A DNA stretch of 64,000 bases, from positions 1 to 64,000 of the forward strand of contig NZ_FOGF01000006.1 of assembly GCF_900111135.1 (NCBI RefSeq), in the 5' to 3' direction. The translations under genes were made by a program, and so were the position numbers. The notes below the pieces were generated by a model that worked only from the letters and a program-made list of their open reading frames with translations, was not told the origin of the DNA and did not search any database. Source of the DNA: Granulicatella balaenopterae (GTDB lineage Bacteria; Bacillota; Bacilli; Lactobacillales; Aerococcaceae). Shown here in pieces: positions 31,490-40,346 of the stretch (the stretch's first letter is position 1; each line of letters starts with the position of its first letter).

Positions 31490-33754
31490 TTAGTCTCCAT
31501 TTTTCTTAATTTGGCAATTATCAACGTGGTAATGGCTTCCTTCTTTTATCCATCTTCTGATTGTTTTTTCTGAAGGGCCTTTGCCTTTTTTGTCTGTGAA
31601 AAATGCCTTTAAATCTTCTAATAATATAGGTTGTACTCCGTCATCTAACATAGCCATTGCATTGTCAATTTTTTCTGTATTTGACTTTTTTCCACCTTCT
31701 TTTTCGCCACCATTTTGTGGTGATTTTTTAGGCTTTTTATAAGGCAATCCGTCATCAAGTTCTATATCAGCAAGCACCCCTGTATTGTCCACAATATGCA
31801 CTGGATATTTGAACCACACATTGACTTCATCCATCTTGGCAAATTCTCGCAACGTTCCATCAATGCGCCATGCTGATTGATTGTCAACTGCTTTTGATGC
31901 TTCTTTGCGTTGCTTGTTCATCTCAATTCTTTGATGCAACGGTATGGCAATTTCTGCGTGATTTTCCATAGCAGCTATACTGTTTTTATCTTCTAATGTA
32001 ACTTTTTGGTAAAAATAATCATTATTTGTTGCTTTTATGCAACTTTCAATGATACTGATATGAGCTTGTTTCTTTTGTTCGTCTAGTAAATCATCTGTTA
32101 GATCTAATTCAACCAGGTCAATGATTGCATCGGGGTCACGTGCAAATACTCCTGAACCACTGGCTCTATCCATCGACTTTTTACCCCCTTGTGACCCTTT
32201 TGAATGGTGGTGACAGTAGATAACTGATGCCCCTAGTTCTGTAGCAACCTTATCAAACTGATTGGTAAAGTGTGCCATTTGTTCTGCGCTGTTTTCATCA
32301 CCTGTCAATACTTTATAAATTGGATCAATGATAACTGCTGAATAATTACGCTTTTGCGCTCTACGTATTAATTTGGGCGCTAATTTGTCCATTGGCAGCG
32401 CCTTGCTTCTTAAATTCCAAATATCGATATTATCCAGGTTTTTTGGTTTGTCTATTCCTAACCCGTTATAAACATCCTTGAAGCGGTGCAAGCATGAAGG
32501 TCTATCAAGTTCTAAGTTGACGTATAACACTCTACCTTGCACACACTCAAAACCTAGCCACTGCATGCCTTCAGCTATTGCGATACTCATTTCAATCAGC
32601 GCAAAGGACTTACCTGCTTTACTTGCTCCAGCAATTAGCATCTTATGTCCTTGCCTAAGTACTCCCTTTATTAATTCGGGCGCAAGGTCTGGCATATCGT
32701 CCCATGTGTCGGAAAGTTTTTCTGGTTCTGGTAGATCATCATTCAAGTCTTCAATCCACTCAAACCATTCATTATAATCATGTTTACCAATATTGGTATC
32801 AATTAAAAATTGCTTTTTGCCGTTACGCATAACCCCTGGCATGCGTGAAAGCCTGCTCGGGTTTCTGTTTTGTGTATCGATTGTGAAACCGTTCTTTTTA
32901 CATATGTTATATACGTATTCAACTCTTTGCTTATACTCGGTATAATCAGCTGCATCAATCTTTACAATCGCATGCAATGACTTTCCACCACTATGTGTTA
33001 GCGTTGCTATTGGTAGTTCTAATTCTCTAAGTATTGCATTTTGTTTGGCTATGTCCATGTTGTCTGATTCGACTAAGGCATACTTATAAGCCGTAACATT
33101 GTCATTTTTGACGTCCTTACCATCTAACGGGTTGAAACGTATCCAGGCGCCTGCTTCGGGGTTGTAATCACCTAATACAAGGCCTATATCATCATACTTT
33201 TGTAGCTCCTCAATCAATTTGCCTGCTGTTCTGTCCCAATTACCTTTAGTCGGTTTATGCAACACTAGGCCATCATCTGTGGTCATGTCATATGTTTTGG
33301 TGACATAACCTACATTTTCAGTGGCATCAAATAATGTTTGTAAATATGTTATTAGTTGTTGGATAGGGTTCCATGTCGTTGGCTCTCTTATTTCCTTACC
33401 TTCAACCCAATCCCTATCAACGATGCGATAATCATCGTTAATCTGACTATTCCAACTCAACTCATGCCCACTGCTTCGGCCGTTAGACACGGGGGCAAAT
33501 GCCCCGTAATCTTTAGCCAATTGTACAATCGTTCCACCTTTGACTGGTGTCCCATTGCCATTGAAAGTATCCCATTTTTTGAAACATTCGCCATCATGAT
33601 ATCTTGTATCGCTGCGGCTCCAACTGTCCCAATCTAGTGCGGTATAGCCTTCATATTTCAAAGCCATACCAACGTTGACCCACTCTTGATAGCTTAATAT
33701 GCTTGGGTCTAAGTCGTTTAATACTTCTATTAGGTTCAATCCTTCCTGTGTCAC
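31490..33754 (-). CDS. Primase-helicase (PriCT-2, primase-polymerase-like and RecA-like AAA_25 domains)
   Basis: 754 aa. Residues about 1 to 90 resemble PriCT-2 (LSYQEWVNVGMALKYEGY, KKWDTFNGNGTPVKGGTI). Residues about 170 to 330 resemble an archaeo-eukaryotic-type primase (GAWIRFNPLDGKDVKND, LTHSGGKSLHAIVKID, NRNPSRLSRMPGV). Residues about 365 to 590 form a RecA-like helicase with Walker A AGASKAGKSFALIEM, Walker B YSAVIIDPIYKVL and a sensor VIYCHHHSKGSQGG. The C-terminus is charged and disordered with a small wHTH-like end. It would unwind and prime at the phage origin. The GTG start has AGGAAGTG. Confidence 0.88.
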   Translation of the reverse strand: MTQEGLNLIEVLNDLDPSILSYQEWVNVGMALKYEGYTALDWDSWSRSDTRYHDGECFKKWDTFNGNGTPVKGGTIVQLAKDYGAFAPVSNGRSSGHELSWNSQINDDYRIVDRDWVEGKEIREPTTWNPIQQLITYLQTLFDATENVGYVTKTYDMTTDDGLVLHKPTKGNWDRTAGKLIEELQKYDDIGLVLGDYNPEAGAWIRFNPLDGKDVKNDNVTAYKYALVESDNMDIAKQNAILRELELPIATLTHSGGKSLHAIVKIDAADYTEYKQRVEYVYNICKKNGFTIDTQNRNPSRLSRMPGVMRNGKKQFLIDTNIGKHDYNEWFEWIEDLNDDLPEPEKLSDTWDDMPDLAPELIKGVLRQGHKMLIAGASKAGKSFALIEMSIAIAEGMQWLGFECVQGRVLYVNLELDRPSCLHRFKDVYNGLGIDKPKNLDNIDIWNLRSKALPMDKLAPKLIRRAQKRNYSAVIIDPIYKVLTGDENSAEQMAHFTNQFDKVATELGASVIYCHHHSKGSQGGKKSMDRASGSGVFARDPDAIIDLVELDLTDDLLDEQKKQAHISIIESCIKATNNDYFYQKVTLEDKNSIAAMENHAEIAIPLHQRIEMNKQRKEASKAVDNQSAWRIDGTLREFAKMDEVNVWFKYPVHIVDNTGVLADIELDDGLPYKKPKKSPQNGGEKEGGKKSNTEKIDNAMAMLDDGVQPILLEDLKAFFTDKKGKGPSEKTIRRWIKEGSHYHVDNCQIKKNGD

Positions 33755-33765
33755 TCTTTCACTTC

Positions 33766-35358
33766 CTAACTTCCATCAAATGTTGCTGGTATTACTCCTT
33801 TAGGGATTCGCCACCCATTAGATGCTATTCTTGTTATCATGTTTGATGCATTCTCAAATGTCCACATGCCTACATTTCTGAAACCTCTTTGCTCTAAACA
33901 TCTAATCTGTTTAGGTGTTGCAAGTCCTTGTAATTGTCTTTTTCTTAATCGTTCTAATATCATAGATGCTTTTCCTGCTGTTCCTACTTCATCAGTATTG
34001 ATTCCTAAATGTTCTAATTTTTCAATTTGTGCTTTGCTCGGTGGTTGCATTTCCCATCCAAAATTAGGCACATAATTAGTTAAGTCATTAGCATGAATAC
34101 TCATTTCAAACTGTAATGGATCTACTAATTTGCGTTTACGTTTGCGCATTTCTGCCAATTGCTTAGCCAATGCTTCTTCACGTTGTTGCACCACATCTTC
34201 AACCGCTTGTGATTCTAAGTCTTCCAGGTCTAGTGCCATACTTGCGTTATCTTCAGTGATCTTAGTCATTTGTTTTTGTACTTCTTCATCTTCACTGACT
34301 AGATATGCTGGTCTGCATAGTTCGTGGCGCTCGGTATGCCAAAGGAAATCAAGCACCAATACATGGTCTTTATTTGGCGCTAATCGTGTACCACGTCCAA
34401 CCATTTGACTATAAAGACTTCTTACTTTTGTTGGTCTAAGGACTACCACACAATCAACATCAGGACAATCCCAACCTTCAGTGAGTAGCATGCTATTACA
34501 TAGTACGTTGTATTTATTGTTCTCAAAGTCTGACAGTATTTCTTTACGGTCTTTTGATTCGCCGTTGACTTCAGCAGCTCGGAAACCTTTTTCATTCAAA
34601 ATTGCGGTCATTTTTTGGCTTGTTTTCACTAGTGGTAAAAAGATGACGGTTTTTCTATTTTGGCAATGTTCCAACATTTCCTGCGCTATTTGTTCTAAAT
34701 ACGGCTCTAGTGCATTGCCAACTTCCCCTGCTTTAAAATCACCTGCTTGCGTGCTGACGTTGGATAGATCTAAATTCAATGGTATAGTTAACGCTTTGAT
34801 TTTTGAAAGGTATCCACTTTTGATTGCTTCAACGATTGAATATTCATAGGCCAAACTATCAAAGTATGATCCTAATGATTTTCTGTCGCCACGGTCGGGG
34901 GTGGCTGTCACCCCTAACACGTTAGCGCCACTAAAATGATTCAATACACGCTGATAACCGTCCGATATGCAATGATGCGCCTCATCAATAACAATCGTAT
35001 CAAAGTAATTCGGTGGAAATAAATCAAGCCGTTTTTGCCTTTGCAGCGTTTGAACTGAACCAACTACCACACTTTCAAAGCTATTCAAGCAGCTGCTTTC
35101 AGCCTTTTCAAGCGCTGTCCCAATTCCTGTTGCTTGTTTTAATTTGTCGCTTGCTTGTTCCAATAATTCTGATCTGTGAGCAAGGACAAGCACACGCTCG
35201 CCCATATTCACACGATCTTCAATAATTTTGCTAAATACAATAGTTTTACCGCATCCCGTTGGTAATACTAATAATGTTTTTTTATTACCCTTTGCCCATT
35301 CTGCCTGTACTCTTTCTCTTGCTTCGATTTGATAAGGTCTTAACTTCAAATTTTTCAC
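33766..35358 (-). CDS. DEAD/DEAH-box (SF2) helicase
   Basis: 530 aa with ordered SF2 motifs: LRPYQIEAR (Q), VLPTGCGKTIV (I), VLAHRSELLEQ (Ia), VGSVQTLQ (Ib), IDEAHH (II), GVTATPDRGD (III), FLPLVKTSQ (IV), LLTEGWDCP (V) and QMVGRGTRLAP (VI). The C-terminal ~130 residues have a coiled coil and a small repeated helical motif (KAQIEKLEHLGIN, PKQIRCLEQRGF). It is a Res/RadD-like branch-migration or replication helicase in the phage replication cassette. Confidence 0.93.
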   Translation of the reverse strand: MKNLKLRPYQIEARERVQAEWAKGNKKTLLVLPTGCGKTIVFSKIIEDRVNMGERVLVLAHRSELLEQASDKLKQATGIGTALEKAESSCLNSFESVVVGSVQTLQRQKRLDLFPPNYFDTIVIDEAHHCISDGYQRVLNHFSGANVLGVTATPDRGDRKSLGSYFDSLAYEYSIVEAIKSGYLSKIKALTIPLNLDLSNVSTQAGDFKAGEVGNALEPYLEQIAQEMLEHCQNRKTVIFLPLVKTSQKMTAILNEKGFRAAEVNGESKDRKEILSDFENNKYNVLCNSMLLTEGWDCPDVDCVVVLRPTKVRSLYSQMVGRGTRLAPNKDHVLVLDFLWHTERHELCRPAYLVSEDEEVQKQMTKITEDNASMALDLEDLESQAVEDVVQQREEALAKQLAEMRKRKRKLVDPLQFEMSIHANDLTNYVPNFGWEMQPPSKAQIEKLEHLGINTDEVGTAGKASMILERLRKRQLQGLATPKQIRCLEQRGFRNVGMWTFENASNMITRIASNGWRIPKGVIPATFDGS

Positions 35359-35377
35359 ATCCTTTTATTAATTTTTG

Positions 35378-36046
35378 TTAAAATGCTCCATTCGGATGTG
35401 CTACTTGTCCTGTTTGTTGCATTGGTTGTGTTGGTGATGTCATCGGTTGTGTTGCTTGCATTCCTGACGCTGCCATTGGTTGTTGTGGTTGCATTGGTTG
35501 TCCTTGCATCATAACGGGCTGCGCTTGAATTCCTTGCACTGCTTGCGCTACGTTGCCTGTAACATTAGCGTTTTTTACTTCATCAAGGCGCACATCATCT
35601 TGATACACCATGAAATGCACATTATTAAATGTTTTACCTTCATATTTACGATTGTTAATTTTGCATACACCTTGACTGCCAATAACTGTATTCCAATTCA
35701 TTTGTAATGGTTGCCCTTTTTTCTTTTGCCCAATTGCACCAAAGAAACCGCTCAATCGATTTTCCATAGTTTGGTGTAGGTATAATCGTTCATGTACTTT
35801 TGTTTCTTCGGGTTCGCCTTTTTCGTTTAATACTTTGATAGTTAACTCTACATTAGCCATTGGGCATGCTGGGATTTTGCTTGTTGGGCTTGGTTGGTAG
35901 CGTGTTTTTTCGATATTTGTTACTGTAAATTTGTAAAATCCTTCATCTAGTAGTAAATACGGTTTAGCTTCACTATCAGCCGTAATAGTTCCGTTCCAAT
36001 CTAATTCAGCGCCTTGTACTTGTATGTTTTGTGTGTTGTATGTCAT
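35378..36046 (-). CDS. DUF669 single-strand-binding-like protein
   Basis: 222 aa. Residues 1 to ~165 form a beta-rich domain of the DUF669 family (DEGFYKFTVTNIEKTRY, ANVELTIKVLNEKGE, YLHQTMENRLSGFFGAIGQ), which is thought to serve as phage SSB. The C-terminus is low complexity, rich in Q, P, M and T. It sits between Sak4-like ATPase and helicase genes, as in many Firmicutes phages. Confidence 0.85.
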   Translation of the reverse strand: MTYNTQNIQVQGAELDWNGTITADSEAKPYLLLDEGFYKFTVTNIEKTRYQPSPTSKIPACPMANVELTIKVLNEKGEPEETKVHERLYLHQTMENRLSGFFGAIGQKKKGQPLQMNWNTVIGSQGVCKINNRKYEGKTFNNVHFMVYQDDVRLDEVKNANVTGNVAQAVQGIQAQPVMMQGQPMQPQQPMAASGMQATQPMTSPTQPMQQTGQVAHPNGAF

Positions 36047-36077
36047 TTTTTATTTCTCCTTTTATGTTTGTATTTTT

Positions 36078-37166
36078 TTATTTGTTTGTATGGTTGTATT
36101 GAATAGACTGCATTACTAGCATCCAATTAGCTACAATAGTGTTAGTCCAATAATCAACTGGTATTGCTTCCATTGGTGTGCCTGGTGCTGCGTGTCCTTT
36201 TTGATAAACTACTTGCATAACATCATCTATTGTGACGTTGTACGCTTGCATTAAGTCTGCTAATTCCTGTGGTACGTTCGGCGGTGTTGCTGCTGGTTGT
36301 TCGCCAAAGTTTTGTAAACTTGTTTCTAAAAATTCGGGTACTTGTTCTGTTTGTTGCACTTCAAGTCCTTGATTAGGTGTCCATACATCCCCAATCATTG
36401 CAGCTGGTTCTTGTTGCGTTGGTTGCTGTGGGATTGTTGGCGTTGGTGCTGGCTTATTAAAGATATGAGCTATTGCATCATAACTTAATGGCAATGTTGC
36501 TGGTAAGCCGTGACGGTTCTTAGCATCCCATGCAGGATGGTGTTCGGTATGGATCACTCTTTCACCACCAAAAGCTTTATCTTTTTTTGTTTTCGAGTCT
36601 GTGATAATCGTTGTTTGATAATTACAGAAAAGAACCATATCAGCCCATTCTTTTACCAGCGGGCTTGACTTCTTACCTAACTTCAATTCAAAGCGGTCAT
36701 ATTGTCCCATCTCATCGGGCTTGGTGAATGCCTTAATCGTTGCATGTGCCGTCAATACCACATTAATGCCTTTATCAATCAGTTGCTGCAATTTGTTCAA
36801 TAGTTCGGTGATTGTTTCGGCTAAATATACATAACCATAACCATACCCAAAATCTTCAATACCGTTTTTTCCGTATTGATAGCATAGATGCGCTATTGCT
36901 AGATGCTCGGCCCAATCAATAGTATCAATCACCAACGTGTCACATATTCCTGGTGTATTGCTTACATAATCAATTTGATGCATCAAGTCATTCCATGTTT
37001 GTGGCTTTGGAAATCGTGCCACATCCATGTTGTCTGTACTGCCTTCAGTATCGATAAATACAGTATTAGGGAATTGTGCTGCTAGTGTGCTTTTTCCTAT
37101 TCCTTCAGTGCCATAAATCACCACTTTTTGAGCACGTGCCTTAATTCCTTTAGTTATCTGTAGCAT
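36078..37166 (-). CDS. RecA-like ATPase (AAA_24, Sak4-type recombinase)
   Basis: 362 aa. Walker A VIYGTEGIGKSTLA (about residues 17 to 30), VFIDTEGSTDNMDV, Walker B TLVIDTIDWAE, and INVVLTAHATIKAF with polar motif 3 characterise phage AAA_24 proteins. The last ~120 residues are proline/glutamine-rich and end in a helical stretch. It probably promotes single-strand annealing with the DUF669 partner encoded next. Confidence 0.88.
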   Translation of the reverse strand: MLQITKGIKARAQKVVIYGTEGIGKSTLAAQFPNTVFIDTEGSTDNMDVARFPKPQTWNDLMHQIDYVSNTPGICDTLVIDTIDWAEHLAIAHLCYQYGKNGIEDFGYGYGYVYLAETITELLNKLQQLIDKGINVVLTAHATIKAFTKPDEMGQYDRFELKLGKKSSPLVKEWADMVLFCNYQTTIITDSKTKKDKAFGGERVIHTEHHPAWDAKNRHGLPATLPLSYDAIAHIFNKPAPTPTIPQQPTQQEPAAMIGDVWTPNQGLEVQQTEQVPEFLETSLQNFGEQPAATPPNVPQELADLMQAYNVTIDDVMQVVYQKGHAAPGTPMEAIPVDYWTNTIVANWMLVMQSIQYNHTNK

Positions 37167-37178
37167 ATTTCGTCACTC

Positions 37179-37670
37179 CTATCTAATTCTTAATGATTCG
37201 CCTTGCTCTAAGTGTGCGCCTGGTACTTCTTCGCCTGCTTTCAACATGCCTTTAATGATATTCAAGTCAGGTGTTGGTGGTTGTACTACTAGCACCTCAA
37301 ATGGTAATAAGCTTAAATCGTCAATAACTGCCTTAGGCGGGTTCTTTTGAATAGCAAAGCTAAATGTACCGCTTTTGAATTTAGTTTTACCTGTTTGCTG
37401 CATAACGTCCTGTAGATAGCTTTTCAAGTTCGCTTGCTTGTTGGTAATCACTTTCTTTTTATCGTTCAATCGTTTGACTTCAGCTTTAATGCCTTCCTCT
37501 TCAGCCTTTAAAGATTGCACCAATTTGGCGATATTTTCAGCCTTATCTTCCATTGTCGTTTCAATAGCATCTAACGTGTCAATTAATACATCATTCTCTA
37601 CTGCATCGGAGTTTTCTTCTATCAATTGCGCCAATTGATTATAGTTGTTCGATAATTCATATAAGTTCAT
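37179..37670 (-). CDS. Siphovirus Gp157-like protein
   Basis: 163 aa. The long coiled coil (LAQLIEENSDAVENDVLIDT, KAEEEGIKAEVKRLNDKKK) followed by a small C-terminal domain (TGKTKFKSGTFSFAIQKNPP) is typical of Gp157. It was reported to confer resistance to phage infection in streptococci by family description, but the mechanism is not settled. It overlaps the upstream gene by one base. Confidence 0.9.
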   Translation of the reverse strand: MNLYELSNNYNQLAQLIEENSDAVENDVLIDTLDAIETTMEDKAENIAKLVQSLKAEEEGIKAEVKRLNDKKKVITNKQANLKSYLQDVMQQTGKTKFKSGTFSFAIQKNPPKAVIDDLSLLPFEVLVVQPPTPDLNIIKGMLKAGEEVPGAHLEQGESLRIR

Positions 37671-38056
37671 TATTTGTCACCACCTAACATGCTGATGAAG
37701 CTATCTAACACATCTGACAATGCTTCCATCGCTTCGATTTCTTCATCTTCATCTTCGTTCGCTTTTTGTCTTGGGTCTTTTTCTTCAAGTGTTGTCCCTG
37801 TTGGCATTTCTTCAAGAATAGCTTCAACTGCTACTAATTCACCTTCAAATGCAGCTGCTAATTTTTCAAAAGTTTGTTTTTGACCTGGTGCTGGGAAACC
37901 TTTTGCAGCAAATTCAATTTCAGTTGTATACTTAGCCGTAAAGCATAACGATTGAGCGCTATTCTGTTTATATTTTGCAAGGTATGAACCATTCTTTTTA
38001 ATCACGTAATATGCTACTGTTTTTGTTTCATTGTTATTTTTTGTCATTTTTTTCAT
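37670..38056 (-). CDS. Hypothetical early protein, 128 aa
   Basis: AAGAGG lies near the start. The first half contains a small beta domain (VAYYVIKKNGSYLAKYK, AQSLCFTAKYTTEIEF), the second half is very acidic (KANEDEDEEIEAMEALSD). Similar short proteins precede Gp157 in related phages. Function unknown. Confidence 0.6.
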   Translation of the reverse strand: MKKMTKNNNETKTVAYYVIKKNGSYLAKYKQNSAQSLCFTAKYTTEIEFAAKGFPAPGQKQTFEKLAAAFEGELVAVEAILEEMPTGTTLEEKDPRQKANEDEDEEIEAMEALSDVLDSFISMLGGDK

Positions 38057-38089
38057 CCTCTTTCTGTGTTATAATTAGTTATTGACAAT

Positions 38090-38206
38090 TTAGCTGGCGG
38101 GCTTATTGTCTTTTTTTATGCGGTTAATTAATTCAATCGCTTCATCTAAGTAATAATGACATCCTGTCTGAATATATAGATCAATTAAATTGTTAATATA
38201 TTTCAT
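38090..38206 (-). CDS. Very small early protein, 38 aa
   Basis: ATG with AAGGATG upstream, in the gap between two early genes. Short helical peptide (YINNLIDLYIQTGCHYYLDE). Supported only by ribosome binding site and spacing. Confidence 0.45.
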   Translation of the reverse strand: MKYINNLIDLYIQTGCHYYLDEAIELINRIKKDNKPAS

Positions 38207-38230
38207 TTGTTATACATCCTTTTTTTATTT

Positions 38231-38566
38231 TTATGGCATATGCACATCTAACCAATTTTGTAATTCTTTATCTCGTTTTTCATTCTCTTTTTTCTGTAAA
38301 TTTTCTTGTGCTGTCGGAAAATGTGTATATGAACCATAATGTAATGCATCATAATTTGCGTGAGCAAACATAATTGTGGCAATCGATACTGCAACACTTC
38401 CCACAATGACAACTTTCATCATACTTTTTGCCACAAAAGACATAATATCAATATCTATTTCATGACTAGCTATGCATTTGACACATCTTAGTGGAAAATC
38501 AATAATATTCTTTGCAGCTGCTTTCATCGCTCTTTTAAACGTTTTTGTCTGTCTTTTCAGCTCCAT
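38231..38566 (-). CDS. Membrane-anchored early protein, 111 aa
   Basis: I chose ATG 38566 because AAGGAG lies ten bases upstream and it overlaps the preceding stop (TAATG). One hydrophobic segment (MMKVVIVGSVAVSIATIMFA) is flanked by a basic N-terminal region with two cysteines (CVKCIASHE) and a charged C-terminus. No family recognised; single-pass early membrane proteins sometimes act in superinfection exclusion, but nothing here proves it. Confidence 0.6.
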   Translation of the reverse strand: MELKRQTKTFKRAMKAAAKNIIDFPLRCVKCIASHEIDIDIMSFVAKSMMKVVIVGSVAVSIATIMFAHANYDALHYGSYTHFPTAQENLQKKENEKRDKELQNWLDVHMP

Positions 38567-38868
38567 TAAAGCCCAACTCCTTCTTCCCATAGAATTTTGA
38601 TCGTATCTATCGCTTCTGCAGGATATGCATAATGTCTTCCGTATCTTTTTCTTAGTTTTAAAATCTCTGGATGATTATGTAATCCTCTTGTATAGAATGT
38701 TGAATACTTAATATTCAACGTTTCGCATATCTCGACTAGTGTATACATCTGTTTCACTCGCTCTTCTTTTTCAGGAACAAATGGTTTAATAATCGCTTGA
38801 AATTCTGTCGGATGTTCCTGCGCTGCTTGTTTCATTTGTTCTAAAAATGCTTCAGTAACAACGCTCAT
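38566..38868 (-). CDS. Excisionase/MerR-like DNA-binding protein, 100 aa
   Basis: The second half has a winged-helix form with MYTLVEICETLNIKYSTFYTR and LRKRYGRHYAYPAEAIDTI, like DNA-binding domains of the excisionase/MerR superfamily. It follows the Cro-like gene by the 23-aa ORF, so it may be an early regulator or the excisionase. ATG with AAGGAGTGATG upstream. Confidence 0.65.
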   Translation of the reverse strand: MSVVTEAFLEQMKQAAQEHPTEFQAIIKPFVPEKEERVKQMYTLVEICETLNIKYSTFYTRGLHNHPEILKLRKRYGRHYAYPAEAIDTIKILWEEGVGL

Positions 38869-38872
38869 GTCA

Positions 38873-38944
38873 TCACTCCTTACAAAAATTTTCTAAATTA
38901 ACTTCTAAAACTTCTCGATGTTCAAATACTATTAATTCACTCAT
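38873..38944 (-). CDS. Leader-like peptide, 23 aa
   Basis: ATG preceded by AGGAGG; its stop codon lies within the ribosome binding site of the next gene (GGAGTGATGACATG), so it could couple translation. Sequence begins MSELIVFEHREV, faintly like the start of phage antirepressors; it may be a remnant of one. Low confidence for function. Confidence 0.4.
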   Translation of the reverse strand: MSELIVFEHREVLEVNLENFCKE

Positions 38945-38955
38945 TCTGTTTCCTC

Positions 38956-39192
38956 CTATTCTTTATTTAATTTCACGGTTAAACCGTGTTTTACGTCAAA
39001 AAAAATAATTTCATCGTAAGTTACGTTAAAATTATTTTCAATTGCTTTTATTTGTGGAACGTTAGGAAATGATTTTTGTTTTTCCCAATTATGCCACGTT
39101 GCTTCAGATACTCCAACACGTTCGCCAGCTTCTTTTTGAGTTATGTCTTCTTTAGCTCTCAGCATTTTTAAAGTATACTGTGTCTTATTCAT
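38956..39192 (-). CDS. Cro-like regulator (XRE helix-turn-helix), 78 aa
   Basis: The HTH core ITQKEAGERVGVSEATWHNWEKQKSFP is a clear XRE domain, followed by a short C-terminal strand region. It is divergent from the repressor gene across a 151-bp control region, the standard Cro position. The 3' end of the gene contains an operator palindrome at 38974 to 38988, so the operator is part of the coding sequence for KHGLTVKL. Confidence 0.88.
   Translation of the reverse strand: MNKTQYTLKMLRAKEDITQKEAGERVGVSEATWHNWEKQKSFPNVPQIKAIENNFNVTYDEIIFFDVKHGLTVKLNKE
38974..38988. promoter_or_regulatory. Operator palindrome inside the cro-like gene
   Basis: CACGGTTAAACCGTG, a perfect dyad around its centre. 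It is the reverse complement of the operator at 39237 to 39251, 263 bp away centre to centre, close to 25 turns of B-DNA. Confidence 0.7.
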
Positions 39193-39234
39193 ATTATCGC
39201 TCCTTTCTTGATAGTTATCTTATGAGTATACAAT

Positions 39235-39253
39235 AACACGGTTTAACCGTGTT
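39235..39253. promoter_or_regulatory. Main operator between cro-like and repressor genes
   Basis: AACACGGTTTAACCGTGTT is a 19-bp dyad. It lies in the divergent control region, just upstream of TATACT and TATAAT-like elements for the two directions, so repressor binding would block the early promoter. Confidence 0.78.
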
Positions 39254-39296
39254 GTAAATAGTTTTTTTTTATTTTTTTGTTTTTTCTTTACTTTTT

Positions 39297-39311
39297 CACG
39301 GAATAAACGTA
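39297..39311. promoter_or_regulatory. Degenerate operator next to the repressor promoter
   Basis: CACGGAATAAACGTA matches the operator in 11 of 15 positions and lies directly upstream of the repressor -10 (TATAAT, 39321 to 39326). It may give autoregulation at high repressor level. Confidence 0.5.
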
Positions 39312-39343
39312 AAATGTAATTATAATATTAAGGAGGTTATAAT

Positions 39344-40222
39344 ATGTCTTTAGGCAACAAAGAGGTTATGGCGAGTAATTTAAAATATTACATGAAAAAA
39401 CACAATATAGATAGAAATAAATTATGTAGTGATTTAAATTTAAAATACATGACCGTTTCAGATTGGATCAATGCTAAAACATATCCTAGAATAGATAAAA
39501 TCGAAATGTTATCTCATTATTTTGATATCCCGAAATCAAAATTAATAGAAGATCATAACTTTAAGGAAAACGCTAGTCAACGATTAAATCAAATTATGTC
39601 AGAACGTAATTTGAAACAAGTTGATATATTAGAATTATGCAAACCTTATTCAGAAGAGTTAGGAATTAAAATAGCGAGAAACAACATTTCTCAATATGTA
39701 AACGGCATTGCAGAACCTAATCAAAATAAAGTGTTTCTATTAGCTAAAGCGTTGAATGTCAATGAAGCGTGGCTTATGGGATATGATGTTCCGAAAAATC
39801 CGACTTTTGACAACATAACTAATATAGAAAGTTGTTCAGTAGTCAAAGTCCCAATCATCGGAACAATTGCATGTGGTACACCGTTGTTAGCAGATCAAAA
39901 CGTAATCGGATATGATTATGTATCTTCAGATGCTATCAAAGGTAAAGAAGTTTTCTACCTGGAATGTAAAGGCGATTCGATGGAACCGAAAATACCAGAT
40001 GGAAGTCTAGTGCTGGTTAATAGTCAACCAACAGTGGAAAATGGGGAGATTGCAGCAGTTGTTGTAAACGGAGATACAGAGGCGACTCTAAAACGTGTGC
40101 AGTATCAAGGGGATACAACAATTTTAATTGCGGAAAATAGCAACTATGCGCCGTACATTATCAATAAAGATAATCCAGCGAGGATTGTTGGAAAGGCAAT
40201 ACAAGTAGTTACAAGATTATAA
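39344..40222 (+). CDS. CI-like repressor with two HTH domains and a LexA/S24 self-cleavage domain
   Basis: 292 aa; AAGGAGG precedes the ATG. It has a first XRE-like HTH at about residues 8 to 65 (RNKLCSDLNLKYMTVSDWIN), a second at about 76 to 145 (SERNLKQVDILELCKPYSEE, NNISQYVNGIAEPNQNKV) and an S24 peptidase domain from about 165. The cleavage site is Cys177-Gly178 (TIACGTP), with Ser212 in GDSMEP and Lys250 as catalytic dyad. It maintains lysogeny and would be inactivated through RecA after DNA damage. A tandem HTH in one polypeptide is unusual; it may bind the 15-bp dyad as a single chain or bridge two operators. Confidence 0.9.
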   Translation: MSLGNKEVMASNLKYYMKKHNIDRNKLCSDLNLKYMTVSDWINAKTYPRIDKIEMLSHYFDIPKSKLIEDHNFKENASQRLNQIMSERNLKQVDILELCKPYSEELGIKIARNNISQYVNGIAEPNQNKVFLLAKALNVNEAWLMGYDVPKNPTFDNITNIESCSVVKVPIIGTIACGTPLLADQNVIGYDYVSSDAIKGKEVFYLECKGDSMEPKIPDGSLVLVNSQPTVENGEIAAVVVNGDTEATLKRVQYQGDTTILIAENSNYAPYIINKDNPARIVGKAIQVVTRL

Positions 40223-40235
40223 AAATGTATAAAAA

Positions 40236-40275
40236 TAACCACCGCTTCAACTTTGGTCGGTCTGAGCGGTGGTTT
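40236..40275 (+). terminator. Terminator after the repressor gene
   Basis: Stem AACCACCGCT (40236 to 40245) with AGCGGTGGTT (40264 to 40273), followed by TTGATC and an A-run. It separates repressor from integrase transcription. Confidence 0.65.
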
Positions 40276-40346
40276 GATCAAAAAAACCTATGGTGATAGG
40301 CTTCTTTTCTATGCCTATTTTACCATATACGAAAGGAATGGTAAAT

